The notes under the pieces were generated by a model. The model had not been told where the DNA came from and ran no database searches. It worked only from the letters and a program-made list of their open reading frames with translations. Position numbers and translations under genes: made by a program. This document shows positions 53,761 to 63,092 of a DNA stretch of 64,000 nt, one piece after another (position 1 is the first letter of the stretch; each line of letters begins with the position of its first letter). This DNA is from Ignavibacteria bacterium (lineage in GTDB: Bacteria; Bacteroidota; Ignavibacteria; Ch128b): contig JABLYA010000001.1 of the NCBI GenBank assembly GCA_013177855.1, positions 915,231 through 979,230 on the forward strand, read 5' to 3'.

Positions 53761-53827
53761 CAAAAAATTTGGCTGTCCAAAGAAAATCATAAACTTGTAA
53801 GCATTAAATAACTTTCTTTGAACAGCC
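53761..53827 (-). terminator. Terminator after the FecR-domain gene
   Basis: GGCTGTCCAAAGAAA (53771-53785) and TTTCTTTGAACAGCC (53813-53827), 15-bp arms with one mismatch and a 27-nt loop, followed on the minus strand by AAATTTTTTG. It separates the FecR gene from the barrel gene. Confidence 0.7.
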
Positions 53828-53855
53828 TGATTAATCGTTTAAATATTTTTAATCT

Positions 53856-54554
53856 TTACTCAAAATCCAGATAATAAATTCTAAATGTACCCTGAGGCGT
53901 TTGAATCTGTAAGTATTTCTCATTTGTTCGTAAGGTATTTCGAGATTCATTCTTTTCTTGTTCAGTTGAAGCATTAATAAACACATTACCCTCTCTATTT
54001 ATAAAAGAAGAATTACCTGCACTAACTGAACCTGAGCGTTGAGCACCTAATGTTGCTCTTACATCAACAATACCACTTTCAACCACAAGTAAAGTTTGTC
54101 CATCTTCATCAACATTTATAAAACCTGAAGTGCCCCGTATGGTTGCTACGGCCGTTGGTGTTGTAATAATAAATTCATCCTCTTCTTGCTGCTTTTCAAC
54201 ATCAAATCTCATTTTACCGAGATCAATTTTTGTGTTCTTTATTAATCCTCGATCTTTTTTATCAGCGAAAATTGTAATTGTAGTATTTTCTCTAACTCTT
54301 AAAGTGCTTCCATCAACAAACCTAATTACTGCAACTGATTTATTCCCTGTCTTCAGTTGATCTGCTGTTTCGAGCTGAGTAGCAGGTTTTGTTTGAACCC
54401 AATCAGCAGTAGGCTTTTTATGTTTTACATCCTGAATTACTTTCAAAACAATTGCGGCATTATAAGCCGAAGGACTTTCTGGTAATGGGATAAAACCGGC
54501 AAAAAGTACAAAAGAGAAGATCAAAATAGTAGAAAATAGTTTCAATCGTTTCAT
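53856..54554 (-). CDS. FecR-domain exported protein
   Basis: 232 residues with a signal peptide (about 1-22) and a very strong ribosome site GGAGGAGG. The FecR domain (about 60-190) shows DQLKTGNKSVAVIRFVDGSTLRVRENTTITI, TTPTAVATIRGTSGFINV and VESGIVDVRA. Unlike the FecR anti-sigma proteins it has no cytoplasmic part, so it is a periplasmic or surface FecR. Such proteins are often found with CHASE2 cyclases, one of which is at 3299-5530 here. It follows the Ig/FN3-like gene by 15 nt. Confidence 0.85.
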   Translation of the reverse strand: MKRLKLFSTILIFSFVLFAGFIPLPESPSAYNAAIVLKVIQDVKHKKPTADWVQTKPATQLETADQLKTGNKSVAVIRFVDGSTLRVRENTTITIFADKKDRGLIKNTKIDLGKMRFDVEKQQEEDEFIITTPTAVATIRGTSGFINVDEDGQTLLVVESGIVDVRATLGAQRSGSVSAGNSSFINREGNVFINASTEQEKNESRNTLRTNEKYLQIQTPQGTFRIYYLDFE

Positions 54555-54569
54555 AATTTCCTCCTCCTC

Positions 54570-55595
54570 TTAATCTTTCGTAATTCTTGTAATGTTGTTA
54601 GCATTCATTTCGAGGAAATTAATCAGCTCTTCAAATGTCATAATTGTACCATCCTCGTTTCTGATCTGAATTTTCGAAGGATCAAGCTGACCGCTTTGTA
54701 GCAATTGTAATAATTCATTTTGCCCCAGACGATTGAGGACATTATTCAATCGATTAACTAGTTGTTGGTAATATTGCGACTCTGGATTGAAGATTTTAAA
54801 ATTTATTATCTCGCTGAAAATTCTTCGTCCCCCTGCGGGACCAGAAACATTTGCAGAAACCTGTAAAACAACTTCACTCCCAGGTCTTAACTCTCGCTCG
54901 AGTATATCTCGTAAGTTTATGCTGCTAACTACACCAACATTTCGATTATTTACCAAAGGTGTTCCTCTTTGGAGAGCTTCTTCAAGTGATTGATTTGGAT
55001 CATTTCTCTCACTTGCCTTTATGTAATATTCCGAAGCTCCTGAAATTGGTGTCCACTCAACTAAAATATTTCCTGCATCATAAGATTGATTCGGACGAGG
55101 GTTAATGATTGTAAGTGTCTGAGAAGGATTTAGAAAGACCAAATTCTTAGTATCACTTGATAAAAGATTTTGTCCCGTGCTGTCGTAAAGTTCAACGGTC
55201 AGCCTATATTCTCCAGTTGGCTTGCCATACCTGATATTTTCTTCAATTAGTGGTGTGTTTGCACGATGATCGTAGATTCTGACATCGACCTTACCTATAT
55301 CATCATTACATAAAGTTCTGGCTAAGAAAGGTCTCGTAATGAACCAGGCAACTTCCACAAAATCTGAACTGCCTACTTTTTTCCATTCTATTCTGCCAGC
55401 CATTGTAACTGTTTGATTTGGAGCATAAATCTCAGCACAAAAAATTCTTGGGGCTCCTTGTAAATCATTTAATGTGGCAAACGAAGCAAAATCAGTCGTA
55501 GTTAGTTCGGGAAAAACTATCAATCTTATTGATGGCTGAGCTGAAATGGAAGCAAAGAAGAGGAACATAAACAAACAAATTTTAAGGATTTTCAT
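54570..55595 (-). CDS. Exported protein with FN3/Ig-like segment, unknown function
   Basis: 341 residues with signal peptide (1-19, ending SISAQ) and GGAGGG ribosome site. A beta-sandwich-like central part (about 140-260; LTIINPRPNQSYDAGNILVEWTPISGASEYYIKAS) has the FN3-type pattern of a Trp-containing strand and a YYIK strand. The C-terminal 60 residues are Asn/Gln/Leu-rich helices (LNRLGQNELLQLLQSG). No catalytic residues seen. It is the first gene of the exported group and lies divergent from the GAF kinase. Confidence 0.7.
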   Translation of the reverse strand: MKILKICLFMFLFFASISAQPSIRLIVFPELTTTDFASFATLNDLQGAPRIFCAEIYAPNQTVTMAGRIEWKKVGSSDFVEVAWFITRPFLARTLCNDDIGKVDVRIYDHRANTPLIEENIRYGKPTGEYRLTVELYDSTGQNLLSSDTKNLVFLNPSQTLTIINPRPNQSYDAGNILVEWTPISGASEYYIKASERNDPNQSLEEALQRGTPLVNNRNVGVVSSINLRDILERELRPGSEVVLQVSANVSGPAGGRRIFSEIINFKIFNPESQYYQQLVNRLNNVLNRLGQNELLQLLQSGQLDPSKIQIRNEDGTIMTFEELINFLEMNANNITRITKD

Positions 55596-55744
55596 AAACC
55601 CTCCATTATTTTAATCAAAAATTTTATTAGCTAAATTATATTATAAAGAACAAAGAATTATCAGAAGGATCATTTTTAATATAAATTTTTTCGGTCAATT
55701 TTCAAGAAAAGTTTGTCAGTATAAAAAGAATTTAGAGTAAGAAA

Positions 55745-56962
55745 ATGCTTAAAAAACTAATTGAAATTTCAATTAAACTTACTTCGGAAAAAAATTTAGA
55801 CAAACTACTCGAATTGATAATTAATTCAGCAATTGATTTTCTGCAAGCAGAAAGAGCAACTGTATTTTTACTTGACGAAAAAACAAATGAACTTTATTCA
55901 AGAGTTGGTACAGGATTAAATTTTTGTGAAATAAGGTTCCCCATTGATAAAGGAATTGCTGGTTATGTTGCAAAGTCTGGCGAAAGTTTAATAATTGAAA
56001 ATCCTCAAGATCATCCGCTATTTAATAAAGAGATTGATTCAAAGACTGGCTTCGTAACTCGAGATATACTAACCGCTCCTATGAAAAATATAGAAGGTAA
56101 GGTTATCGGAGTTTTTCAGGTTCTCAACAAACTCAATGGTAAATTTACTGAGGAAGATAACGAATACGCATTAGCATTTGCATCAATTTCTGCAATCGCA
56201 ATTGAAAACGCAAAACTAATAGAAGAACAAAAAAGACAGTACGAATTACTTCAAAAAGCATATAAAGAACTTCAAGCCGCTCAAGAGACAATAATCAAAC
56301 AGGAAAAATTTGCGACTATCGGACAGCTGGCGTCGGGAATTAATCACGAAATAAAAAATCAGCTCGGCGTTGTTATGGCAGTTGAAGCAATTAGAAAAAT
56401 GTATCCAGATAATCATAAAGTTCAAATGTATACTGAACTGATACTTGAAGCTCGTAATCGAATTGTAAGTTTACTTGATGAAATTCGTGATTTCTCGAAA
56501 AAGAAAGATTACGAAAAAACTGAAATTAATTTAATCGACTTAATCAATCATACATTAAATATCTGTCGTTTTGATAAAGATTTAGATACGATGAAGCTTA
56601 TCTTTCAACCAGCTGAAAATATTAAGCCAATGGTAATGGTAAATGCAGATAAAATTCAACAGGTTTTAATTAATCTAATTAGAAATGCAGGTCATGCTTC
56701 TGAACCTCGAAGTAAAATTGAAATTGAGATTGAAAGTCAGGAGAATTTCTGGCTAATCAAAATAAGAGATTATGGAAAAGGCATACCTGATGATATAAAG
56801 GAAAAAGTTTGGGAACCATTTTTCACTACTAAATTATCTGGAACCGGACTTGGATTAGATATTTGTAAAAAAATAATAGAAAATCATAATGGCGAAATCT
56901 GGTTCGAATCTGAATTAGGGAAAGGGACAACTTTCTTTATCAAATTACCGGCAATAAACTAA
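55745..56962 (+). CDS. GAF-domain sensor histidine kinase
   Basis: 405 residues, cytosolic. An N-terminal GAF domain (about 10-155; AERATVFLLDEKTNELYSRVG, IPDKGIAGYVA-like pattern) precedes a coiled region and kinase core: H box ASGINHEIKNQLGVV, N box QQVLINLIRNAGHAS, G1 RDYGKGIPD and G2 GTGLGLDICKKII. It senses an unknown ligand and autophosphorylates on the His. Two nt later comes a GAF-PP2C phosphatase with a similar GAF, so they probably respond to the same signal. No response regulator is adjacent. Confidence 0.9.
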   Translation: MLKKLIEISIKLTSEKNLDKLLELIINSAIDFLQAERATVFLLDEKTNELYSRVGTGLNFCEIRFPIDKGIAGYVAKSGESLIIENPQDHPLFNKEIDSKTGFVTRDILTAPMKNIEGKVIGVFQVLNKLNGKFTEEDNEYALAFASISAIAIENAKLIEEQKRQYELLQKAYKELQAAQETIIKQEKFATIGQLASGINHEIKNQLGVVMAVEAIRKMYPDNHKVQMYTELILEARNRIVSLLDEIRDFSKKKDYEKTEINLIDLINHTLNICRFDKDLDTMKLIFQPAENIKPMVMVNADKIQQVLINLIRNAGHASEPRSKIEIEIESQENFWLIKIRDYGKGIPDDIKEKVWEPFFTTKLSGTGLGLDICKKIIENHNGEIWFESELGKGTTFFIKLPAIN

Positions 56963-56964
56963 TT

Positions 56965-58260
56965 ATGCATAAAGCAATTCAAAAACTTTCTCGTAAAAGT
57001 CTTGAGGCTTTAATTGAAGCTTTTGAATATATCTCATCTCCGCTTAACCCTGATGAGATTTTAAAGCTGGTTCTGGAACAAATTTCAAATCTCTTAAATG
57101 CCGAAGCTGGATCAATTTTTTTAATCAATGAAAAAACTAAAATGCTGGAACTTAAAGTTGCAACAAATTTGAATTCCGATGAGATTGAAAAAATTAAAGT
57201 GCCAATTGGAAAAGGACTTGCAGGATATGTAGCCGGGCACGATGTACTTGTTAACATAAAAGATGTAGAAAAAGACGATCGATTTTATTCGAACATTGAT
57301 TCAATTACGGGTTTCAAAACTAAAAATATTCTCACGGTTCCTCTTAAAACTTCACAGAAGTTAGTTGGTGTAATTCAAGCATTGAACAAGAAAAACGGAG
57401 AAAATTTTTCAGAAGAAGATGAAATTCTTTTAACTGAATTTTCAAGATTGGTAGGTTTGACACTCGAAAAAGCCTGGTTTCTTTCACAATTAATTGAAAA
57501 ACAAACAATAGAAGCTGATCTTGAAATCGCCAGCAAAATTCAAGAATCACTTTTGCCAAAACACGAATTACGCATTGATGATAATCTTGTCAAAGGTTAT
57601 TATAAACCAGCGAGATACATAAGTGGTGATTATTATGATTTTTTTGTTCTGAACGATGACGAAATTTTAATTGTATTAGGCGATGTCGCCGGCAAAGGAG
57701 CTCAAGCTTCATTGATAATGGCATCTGTTAAAGCTTATCTTTCTGCTGCAATTGAATCTCATCTTAACTTCACAACAATCTCAAATAATCTTAATAAATT
57801 TTTAGCTCAGAATACACCCAATGATAAATTTATCACAATCTTTCTTGGTTTAATTAATCTAAAAGAAAATAAAATTACTTACATAAACAGCGGGCATGAA
57901 CCAGGAATAATTTTAACTCAAGAAGGAAAACTAATTTACCTTCATTCAAACAATATAATGATGGGTGTACTTGAAGATTTCGAATATATTCCAACAGAGC
58001 AAGAATTTCCGAAAAACTCTTTCCTTTTTATCTATACCGATGGAGTAACTGAAGCAAACAATAAAGAAGATAACAGATTCGGAAATGAGAGATTAATCGA
58101 ATTAATCTTCAAAAATTCAAAATCCCCTTTAAATATTTTTGATGAACTCCCCCAGGCCATTATTGAATTCGCTAACGGGAAAGAGCAATTCGATGATATT
58201 ACATTCCTTATGGTTGTAAGAGGTAATTATTTAATCAATCCCAAAAGCAGCGTTAACTGA
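56965..58260 (+). CDS. GAF-domain PP2C-like (RsbU/SpoIIE) phosphatase
   Basis: 431 residues. GAF domain (about 15-170; AEAGSIFLINEKTKMLELKVAT, GIGKGLAGYVA-type) followed by the PPM phosphatase: GDYYDFF, GDVAGKGAQASLIMASVKAYL, INSGHEPG, YTDGVTEANN and DDITFLMVV, which hold the metal-binding Asp residues. RsbU-type enzymes dephosphorylate STAS proteins in partner-switching systems, and a STAS protein is encoded 70 nt downstream. Confidence 0.92.
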   Translation: MHKAIQKLSRKSLEALIEAFEYISSPLNPDEILKLVLEQISNLLNAEAGSIFLINEKTKMLELKVATNLNSDEIEKIKVPIGKGLAGYVAGHDVLVNIKDVEKDDRFYSNIDSITGFKTKNILTVPLKTSQKLVGVIQALNKKNGENFSEEDEILLTEFSRLVGLTLEKAWFLSQLIEKQTIEADLEIASKIQESLLPKHELRIDDNLVKGYYKPARYISGDYYDFFVLNDDEILIVLGDVAGKGAQASLIMASVKAYLSAAIESHLNFTTISNNLNKFLAQNTPNDKFITIFLGLINLKENKITYINSGHEPGIILTQEGKLIYLHSNNIMMGVLEDFEYIPTEQEFPKNSFLFIYTDGVTEANNKEDNRFGNERLIELIFKNSKSPLNIFDELPQAIIEFANGKEQFDDITFLMVVRGNYLINPKSSVN

Positions 58261-58330
58261 GTAGTTAGCTCACTTTTAAGCAATTAAAATTTTAGAATAT
58301 TAAATTAGAATAAACAATTCAGAGTTATTT

Positions 58331-58681
58331 ATGAATGAACAAATTAATGTAGTTCAATTACAAAATTACTGCAGGATAGAAGTCCTCGCACATATGGCAA
58401 CAGCACCATTAACTATTGAATTTAAAAAATTGATTGATGAAGTAATCCAGAAAAACAAATGCAAAAAAATTTTATTTGATTTAAGTCGAGTTGAGTTCGT
58501 TGATAGTTCATTTATTGGAGCGATTGTTTATGCTTATAAAAACCTAAATGATATTGGTGGTAAAATTGCTGTTTTAATTAAATCATCAATGGTGTATGAT
58601 CGATTCTTAGTTTCACAACTCGATAAAATTTTTAGAATATTTTCAAACTCTGAAGAAGCAGAAACTTACATCGCAGAATGA
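58331..58681 (+). CDS. STAS-domain protein (anti-sigma factor antagonist-like)
   Basis: 116 residues. DLSRVEFVDSSFIGAIVYAYK is the STAS core with the phosphorylatable Ser in DSSF. In partner-switching systems such a protein is phosphorylated by an RsbW-type kinase and reactivated by the RsbU-type phosphatase. The phosphatase is upstream; no RsbW-like kinase or sigma factor is in the window, so the partner is elsewhere or the upstream GAF histidine kinase takes that role. Confidence 0.88.
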   Translation: MNEQINVVQLQNYCRIEVLAHMATAPLTIEFKKLIDEVIQKNKCKKILFDLSRVEFVDSSFIGAIVYAYKNLNDIGGKIAVLIKSSMVYDRFLVSQLDKIFRIFSNSEEAETYIAE

Positions 58682-58698
58682 AAGATTTGAATAAATGA

Positions 58699-60030
58699 AT
58701 GGATGAATTATTTCGAGATTTTAACATCATTATCAAGGAGGCTCTAAGGTCAATCTCCCCCGCTGAATTATTCAAAGAAAAAATTTTTATTGACACCAAT
58801 CAAATCATTTGTCAAAATAATTCTTTCCAGTTAGATCAATTTGCAAATATTTATGTAATAGGATTTGGGAAAGCGTCATCGGCAATGGCTTCTGAAATCG
58901 AGAAGTATTTATCAGAAAAAATCACTGATGGAATTGTTATCACTAAATATGGTTTTAAAACCCCGACACAAAAAATTAAAGTCTTTGAAGCTGGACATCC
59001 ATTGCCTGATGAGAATACATTAATTTTTTCAAATGAAATTATGAATTTACTCACCAGAACAGGTAGTAATGATCTTGTGATATGTCTAATCTCTGGAGGC
59101 GGATCTTCACTTTTCGAAGTTCCCCTTGATGGAATTGATTTGCAAACATTACGGCTCTTTAATGAATTTCTTATCAAACAAAAAATACCTATTCATAAAA
59201 TTAATTTTTTTAGAAAAGCCATTTCAAAAGTAAAAGGCGGAAAGCTATTAAAATTTATTTACCCATCAACTTGTATTTCTTTTATCATTTCCGATGTTAT
59301 TGGTAACGACATTTCTGTAATTTCATCTGGACCAACCTGTTTGGATGAAATGGAAAGTTTTATTGAGGATGATGATGTTCCCAAAGTAAAAAAATATTTT
59401 TCCAAAGAGGATGCTCTTCATCAACTTGAAAGATTGATAAAATTCAAAAAATTTTCTAATGAATTGATTGAATATCATAACAACAAAGTTTTTAATTTTA
59501 TAATCTCATCGAATAGAACTGCTGTAGATAAGGCAATCGAAGAAGCCGTAAAACTTGGATATGAGATTCATTCCTTTAAATACGATGTTTCAAAATCTGT
59601 TGAAAAAATGAAGGAAGACTTCATCAATGAATTCCTTAATCTTAAACGAAGCAATGAGAAAATCAAGAAAGCCATAGTGTATGGCGGCGAAACATTTTTA
59701 GAAGTCAAAGGAACAGGCAAAGGCGGCCGAAATTCACATTTAATCCTTTTGATATTAAATGAATTATTAAAGAGCAAAGTCGAAATAAATTTCAAATTTT
59801 TGATTTCATCTTTTGCAACTGACGGTAATGATGGAAATACTGATGCTGCAGGAGCCTATATAAATAACCAAATCATTGAAGAAGTCAAAAATTCTAAATA
59901 CTCACCAGAATCTTATCTTCAAGATTTTGATTCTTATAATTTTTTTGATGCCTTTAACTGCCTCATAAAAACCGGTCCGACATTCAATAATGTGGCTGAT
60001 TTCTTTATTTGCCTGACCTCATTTGAATAG
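58699..60030 (+). CDS. Glycerate 2-kinase (MOFRL family)
   Basis: 443 residues. Family motifs are VIGFGKASSAMASEIEKYL, FEAGHPLPDENTL, VICLISGGGSSLFEVPLDGI, FRKAISKVKGGKLL, the MOFRL segment YGGETFLEVKGTGKGGRNSHLIL and the ending FATDGNDGNTDAAGAYI. It phosphorylates D-glycerate to 2-phosphoglycerate, feeding glycolysis. It starts 17 nt after the STAS gene but is functionally unrelated. Confidence 0.9.
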   Translation: MDELFRDFNIIIKEALRSISPAELFKEKIFIDTNQIICQNNSFQLDQFANIYVIGFGKASSAMASEIEKYLSEKITDGIVITKYGFKTPTQKIKVFEAGHPLPDENTLIFSNEIMNLLTRTGSNDLVICLISGGGSSLFEVPLDGIDLQTLRLFNEFLIKQKIPIHKINFFRKAISKVKGGKLLKFIYPSTCISFIISDVIGNDISVISSGPTCLDEMESFIEDDDVPKVKKYFSKEDALHQLERLIKFKKFSNELIEYHNNKVFNFIISSNRTAVDKAIEEAVKLGYEIHSFKYDVSKSVEKMKEDFINEFLNLKRSNEKIKKAIVYGGETFLEVKGTGKGGRNSHLILLILNELLKSKVEINFKFLISSFATDGNDGNTDAAGAYINNQIIEEVKNSKYSPESYLQDFDSYNFFDAFNCLIKTGPTFNNVADFFICLTSFE

Positions 60031-60065
60031 ATTTCTTTATTCGAATAGATTTCGCATAATTTCGC

Positions 60066-60222
60066 ATTGCCATAAATGGCAATGACTTGCAAACAAATCA
60101 TCATGAATGATGATAAAAGGTGAGGCTTCAAAAGCGATAATTGGAAAAAACAATTTAGCGGTGAAATTTTGTACGCCCGTTTAATTTCTGCAAACAAATC
60201 ATCATAAATGATGATGTTTTGT
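60066..60222. repeat. Three hairpins between the glycerate kinase gene and uvrA
   Basis: ATTGCCAT-AA-ATGGCAAT (60066-60083), then GCAAACAAATCATCATGAATGATGAT (within 60089-60114) and a second near-identical copy CTGCAAACAAATCATCATAAATGATGAT (60189-60215). The unit is a GCAAACAA flank plus an 8-bp palindromic hairpin. They sit at the convergent gene ends, where they could also work as terminators. Confidence 0.7.
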
Positions 60223-60246
60223 GAATTTTTATAATCTAATAATTAA

Positions 60247-63018
60247 TTATAAACCCAAATATCTTTTTAGATATTGCCCCGTGTATGATTTTTCGCATTT
60301 AATTATTTCTTCAGGTGTGCCGGTCACCACAATTTCGCCGCCATTATCACCAGCTTCGGGACCTAAATCAATAATGTAATCTGCGTATTTAATAACATCA
60401 AGATTATGCTCAATTACAAGAACAGAATTCCCACGATCAATTAACGCATCAAAGCATTTCAATAATTTTTGTATATCATGAAAATGTAGACCGGTAGTTG
60501 GTTCATCAAAAATGTACAATATATGTTCATAATTTTCTCGAGGGATTAATTTTTCGGCCAATTTAATTCTTTGAGCTTCACCTCCAGAAAGTGTTGTGGA
60601 TGATTGTCCGAGTTTTAAGTAGCCAAGTCCGACATCATAAAGTGGTTGAAGTCTTTGTATGATTTTCTTTTGATCTTGAAAGAATTCCAGTGCTTCTTCG
60701 ATTGTCATATTTAAAACATCAACGATGCTCTTCCCTTTATAAAGAATTTCCTGAACTTCTTTCTTAAATCTTGTCCCCTTACAATCTTCACAGACAAGAT
60801 AAATATCAGCCAAGAATTGCATTTCAATTTTTACAAAACCTTCGCCCTGACAGGTTTCACATCTGCCGCCAGGAATATTGAATGAAAAATATCCAGGAGT
60901 ATATCCTCTTGATTTTGCAAGAGGCCTTTGCGAATAAAGTTCACGAATGAAATCAAATGCTTTTGTGTATGTTGCTGGATTTGAACGAGAGCTTCTACCA
61001 ATGGGTGATTGATCTACAATTTCAGCATCAGTTATATAGCCTAATCCATCGATGTGAGAATATTTTCCAACAGTTACATTCTCATTATGTTTTAATTTTC
61101 TTATTGCAGGATAAAGAATATCATTCACAAGTGTACTTTTACCTGAACCGCTCACACCTGTAATGCAAACAAAGATACCAAGCGGTATTTCGACATCAAT
61201 ATTTTTCAGATTATTTTCTCTTGCGCCATAAATTTTAATTGATGGGATTTTACGACTTCTCCGTTTTTCAGGAAGTGGAATCTTTAATTCGCCAGAAAGA
61301 TATTTCCCGGTTAATGATTTATTATCTCTTAACAGCTCATTAAATTTCCCAAAGAAGATCACTTCCCCTCCATGAATTCCAGCACCAGGGCCCATATCAA
61401 CAATGTAATCTGCTTCTTTGATCATTTCAGGGTCATGTTCAACAACTAGCACAGTATTGCCAAGATTTTTTAACTGGTGAAGAACTTTTATCAATTTAGA
61501 ATTATCTCTCGGATGCAAACCAATAGATGGCTCATCTAAGATGTAAATTGCACCAACCATCTGAGAGCCTAAAATTGACGCAAGATTAATCCTTTGAGTC
61601 TCTCCACCAGAAAGCGTACTTGAAAGTCTATCAAGAGTCAAATAACCGATACCGACATCAACCAAAAATCTTAATCGCTTGATGATCTCATCAATAATTC
61701 TTCCTCCAACTCGCCAATCATATTCTGAAAGCTCAATTGTTTCAAAAAATTTTAGAACAGAGTCAAGTGAAATTGTCAATAAATCAGAGATTCGTTTTCC
61801 ACCAACGCGGACATTCAAAGCATCTTTTCTTAATCTTGAACCGCCGCAATCGGGGCAGGTAGTATATCCTCGATAACGACTTAAAGTTATTCTGTAATAA
61901 ATTTTATATGATTTTTCTTTGAGCATTTCAAAAAATTTATTTAAGCCAATAAAGCCTCTCGCTCCTTCAAAAATTATTTTCTTCTCTGCGTCTGTTAATT
62001 TCTCAAAAGGAACACTTACTCGAACACCGCTATTCAATGCAGCACGAATTAATTCTCTTTGAAATTGTGAGAAGTGTTTTTTAGTGAAAGGATCAATAGC
62101 GCCATCTTCAATTGATTTCTTTTTATCAGGAATAACGAGATCCCAATCTATTCCTATTGTTTTACCAAATCCCTGGCAGGTTGGGCAGGCACCAAAAGGA
62201 TTATTAAAAGAAAACATTCTTGGTTCTGGTTCTTGATAAACTTTCCCATGACATTCAAAAAATTTTGAAAAGCGAAAGACTTCTTTGGTTTCATAATCTA
62301 CAATTGCAAGTCTGCCTTCACCTTCACTAAAAGCTGTTTCGATTGAGTCAGAATAAGCTGTTTCTACATTGTGGAGGTCGAGAGAAACTCGTTCAACGAT
62401 GACTAAAATTTTTTCTTTTTCTATTTTCAGATTTAGATTTTCGTTCAGGTCAAAGATCTCACCTTCGTAATAAATTCTCTGAAATCCTTTGGAAAGAAGA
62501 TATTTTAATTCTTCTTTAACACTTCTTTTTTCGTGAGGGACTAAAGGAAAAGTGATGAGCAGTCTTTTACCCTCAGGAAATTTTTTTAATTTCTCAATTA
62601 CTGATACCGTTGAGTCTTTCTTAACAACTTCACCACACACTTCGCAATAAGTTTTTCCAATTCTGCCGTAAAGCAAACGAAGGTAATCGTAAATTTCTGT
62701 AGTAGTTCCGACAGTTGATCGTGGATTTCTTGAAGGAGGTTTTTGTTCAATTGCTACTGCTGGAGAAATACCTTGAATATAATCAACATCAGGTCTATTC
62801 ATTCTTTCCAAAAACTGACGAGCGTAAGAAGAAAGACTTTCAACATATCGTCTTTGACCTTCAGCATAGATTGTATCGAATACAAGACTCGATTTGCCTG
62901 AACCGCTAACGCCAGTGAAAACAATTAATTTATTTCTTGGTAGTTCTAAATGAATGTTCTTGAGATTATTCTGCCTTGCACCATGAATTATAATCTTTCT
63001 TTCAACTGGCTTGTTCAT
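60247..63018 (-). CDS. uvrA: Excinuclease ABC subunit A
   Basis: 923 residues. Two ABC ATPase halves are present: first Walker A GVSGSGKSSL (about 36-45) with signature LSGGETQRINLASIL; second Walker A GVSGSGKSTLVNDIL (about 625-640) with signature LSGGEAQRIKLAEKL. Zinc modules CPTCQGFG, CPDCGGSR, CETCQGEG and CEDCKGTR are intact. It recognises DNA damage with UvrB in nucleotide excision repair. No SOS box was seen upstream. Normal length. Confidence 0.98.
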   Translation of the reverse strand: MNKPVERKIIIHGARQNNLKNIHLELPRNKLIVFTGVSGSGKSSLVFDTIYAEGQRRYVESLSSYARQFLERMNRPDVDYIQGISPAVAIEQKPPSRNPRSTVGTTTEIYDYLRLLYGRIGKTYCEVCGEVVKKDSTVSVIEKLKKFPEGKRLLITFPLVPHEKRSVKEELKYLLSKGFQRIYYEGEIFDLNENLNLKIEKEKILVIVERVSLDLHNVETAYSDSIETAFSEGEGRLAIVDYETKEVFRFSKFFECHGKVYQEPEPRMFSFNNPFGACPTCQGFGKTIGIDWDLVIPDKKKSIEDGAIDPFTKKHFSQFQRELIRAALNSGVRVSVPFEKLTDAEKKIIFEGARGFIGLNKFFEMLKEKSYKIYYRITLSRYRGYTTCPDCGGSRLRKDALNVRVGGKRISDLLTISLDSVLKFFETIELSEYDWRVGGRIIDEIIKRLRFLVDVGIGYLTLDRLSSTLSGGETQRINLASILGSQMVGAIYILDEPSIGLHPRDNSKLIKVLHQLKNLGNTVLVVEHDPEMIKEADYIVDMGPGAGIHGGEVIFFGKFNELLRDNKSLTGKYLSGELKIPLPEKRRSRKIPSIKIYGARENNLKNIDVEIPLGIFVCITGVSGSGKSTLVNDILYPAIRKLKHNENVTVGKYSHIDGLGYITDAEIVDQSPIGRSSRSNPATYTKAFDFIRELYSQRPLAKSRGYTPGYFSFNIPGGRCETCQGEGFVKIEMQFLADIYLVCEDCKGTRFKKEVQEILYKGKSIVDVLNMTIEEALEFFQDQKKIIQRLQPLYDVGLGYLKLGQSSTTLSGGEAQRIKLAEKLIPRENYEHILYIFDEPTTGLHFHDIQKLLKCFDALIDRGNSVLVIEHNLDVIKYADYIIDLGPEAGDNGGEIVVTGTPEEIIKCEKSYTGQYLKRYLGL

Positions 63019-63092
63019 TTTTTCTTTTCAAAAAATGTTAAAAAATCTTCTCATTTTGTTTGTGAATAAGAGTCTAAGTTTTTAATCTAATC

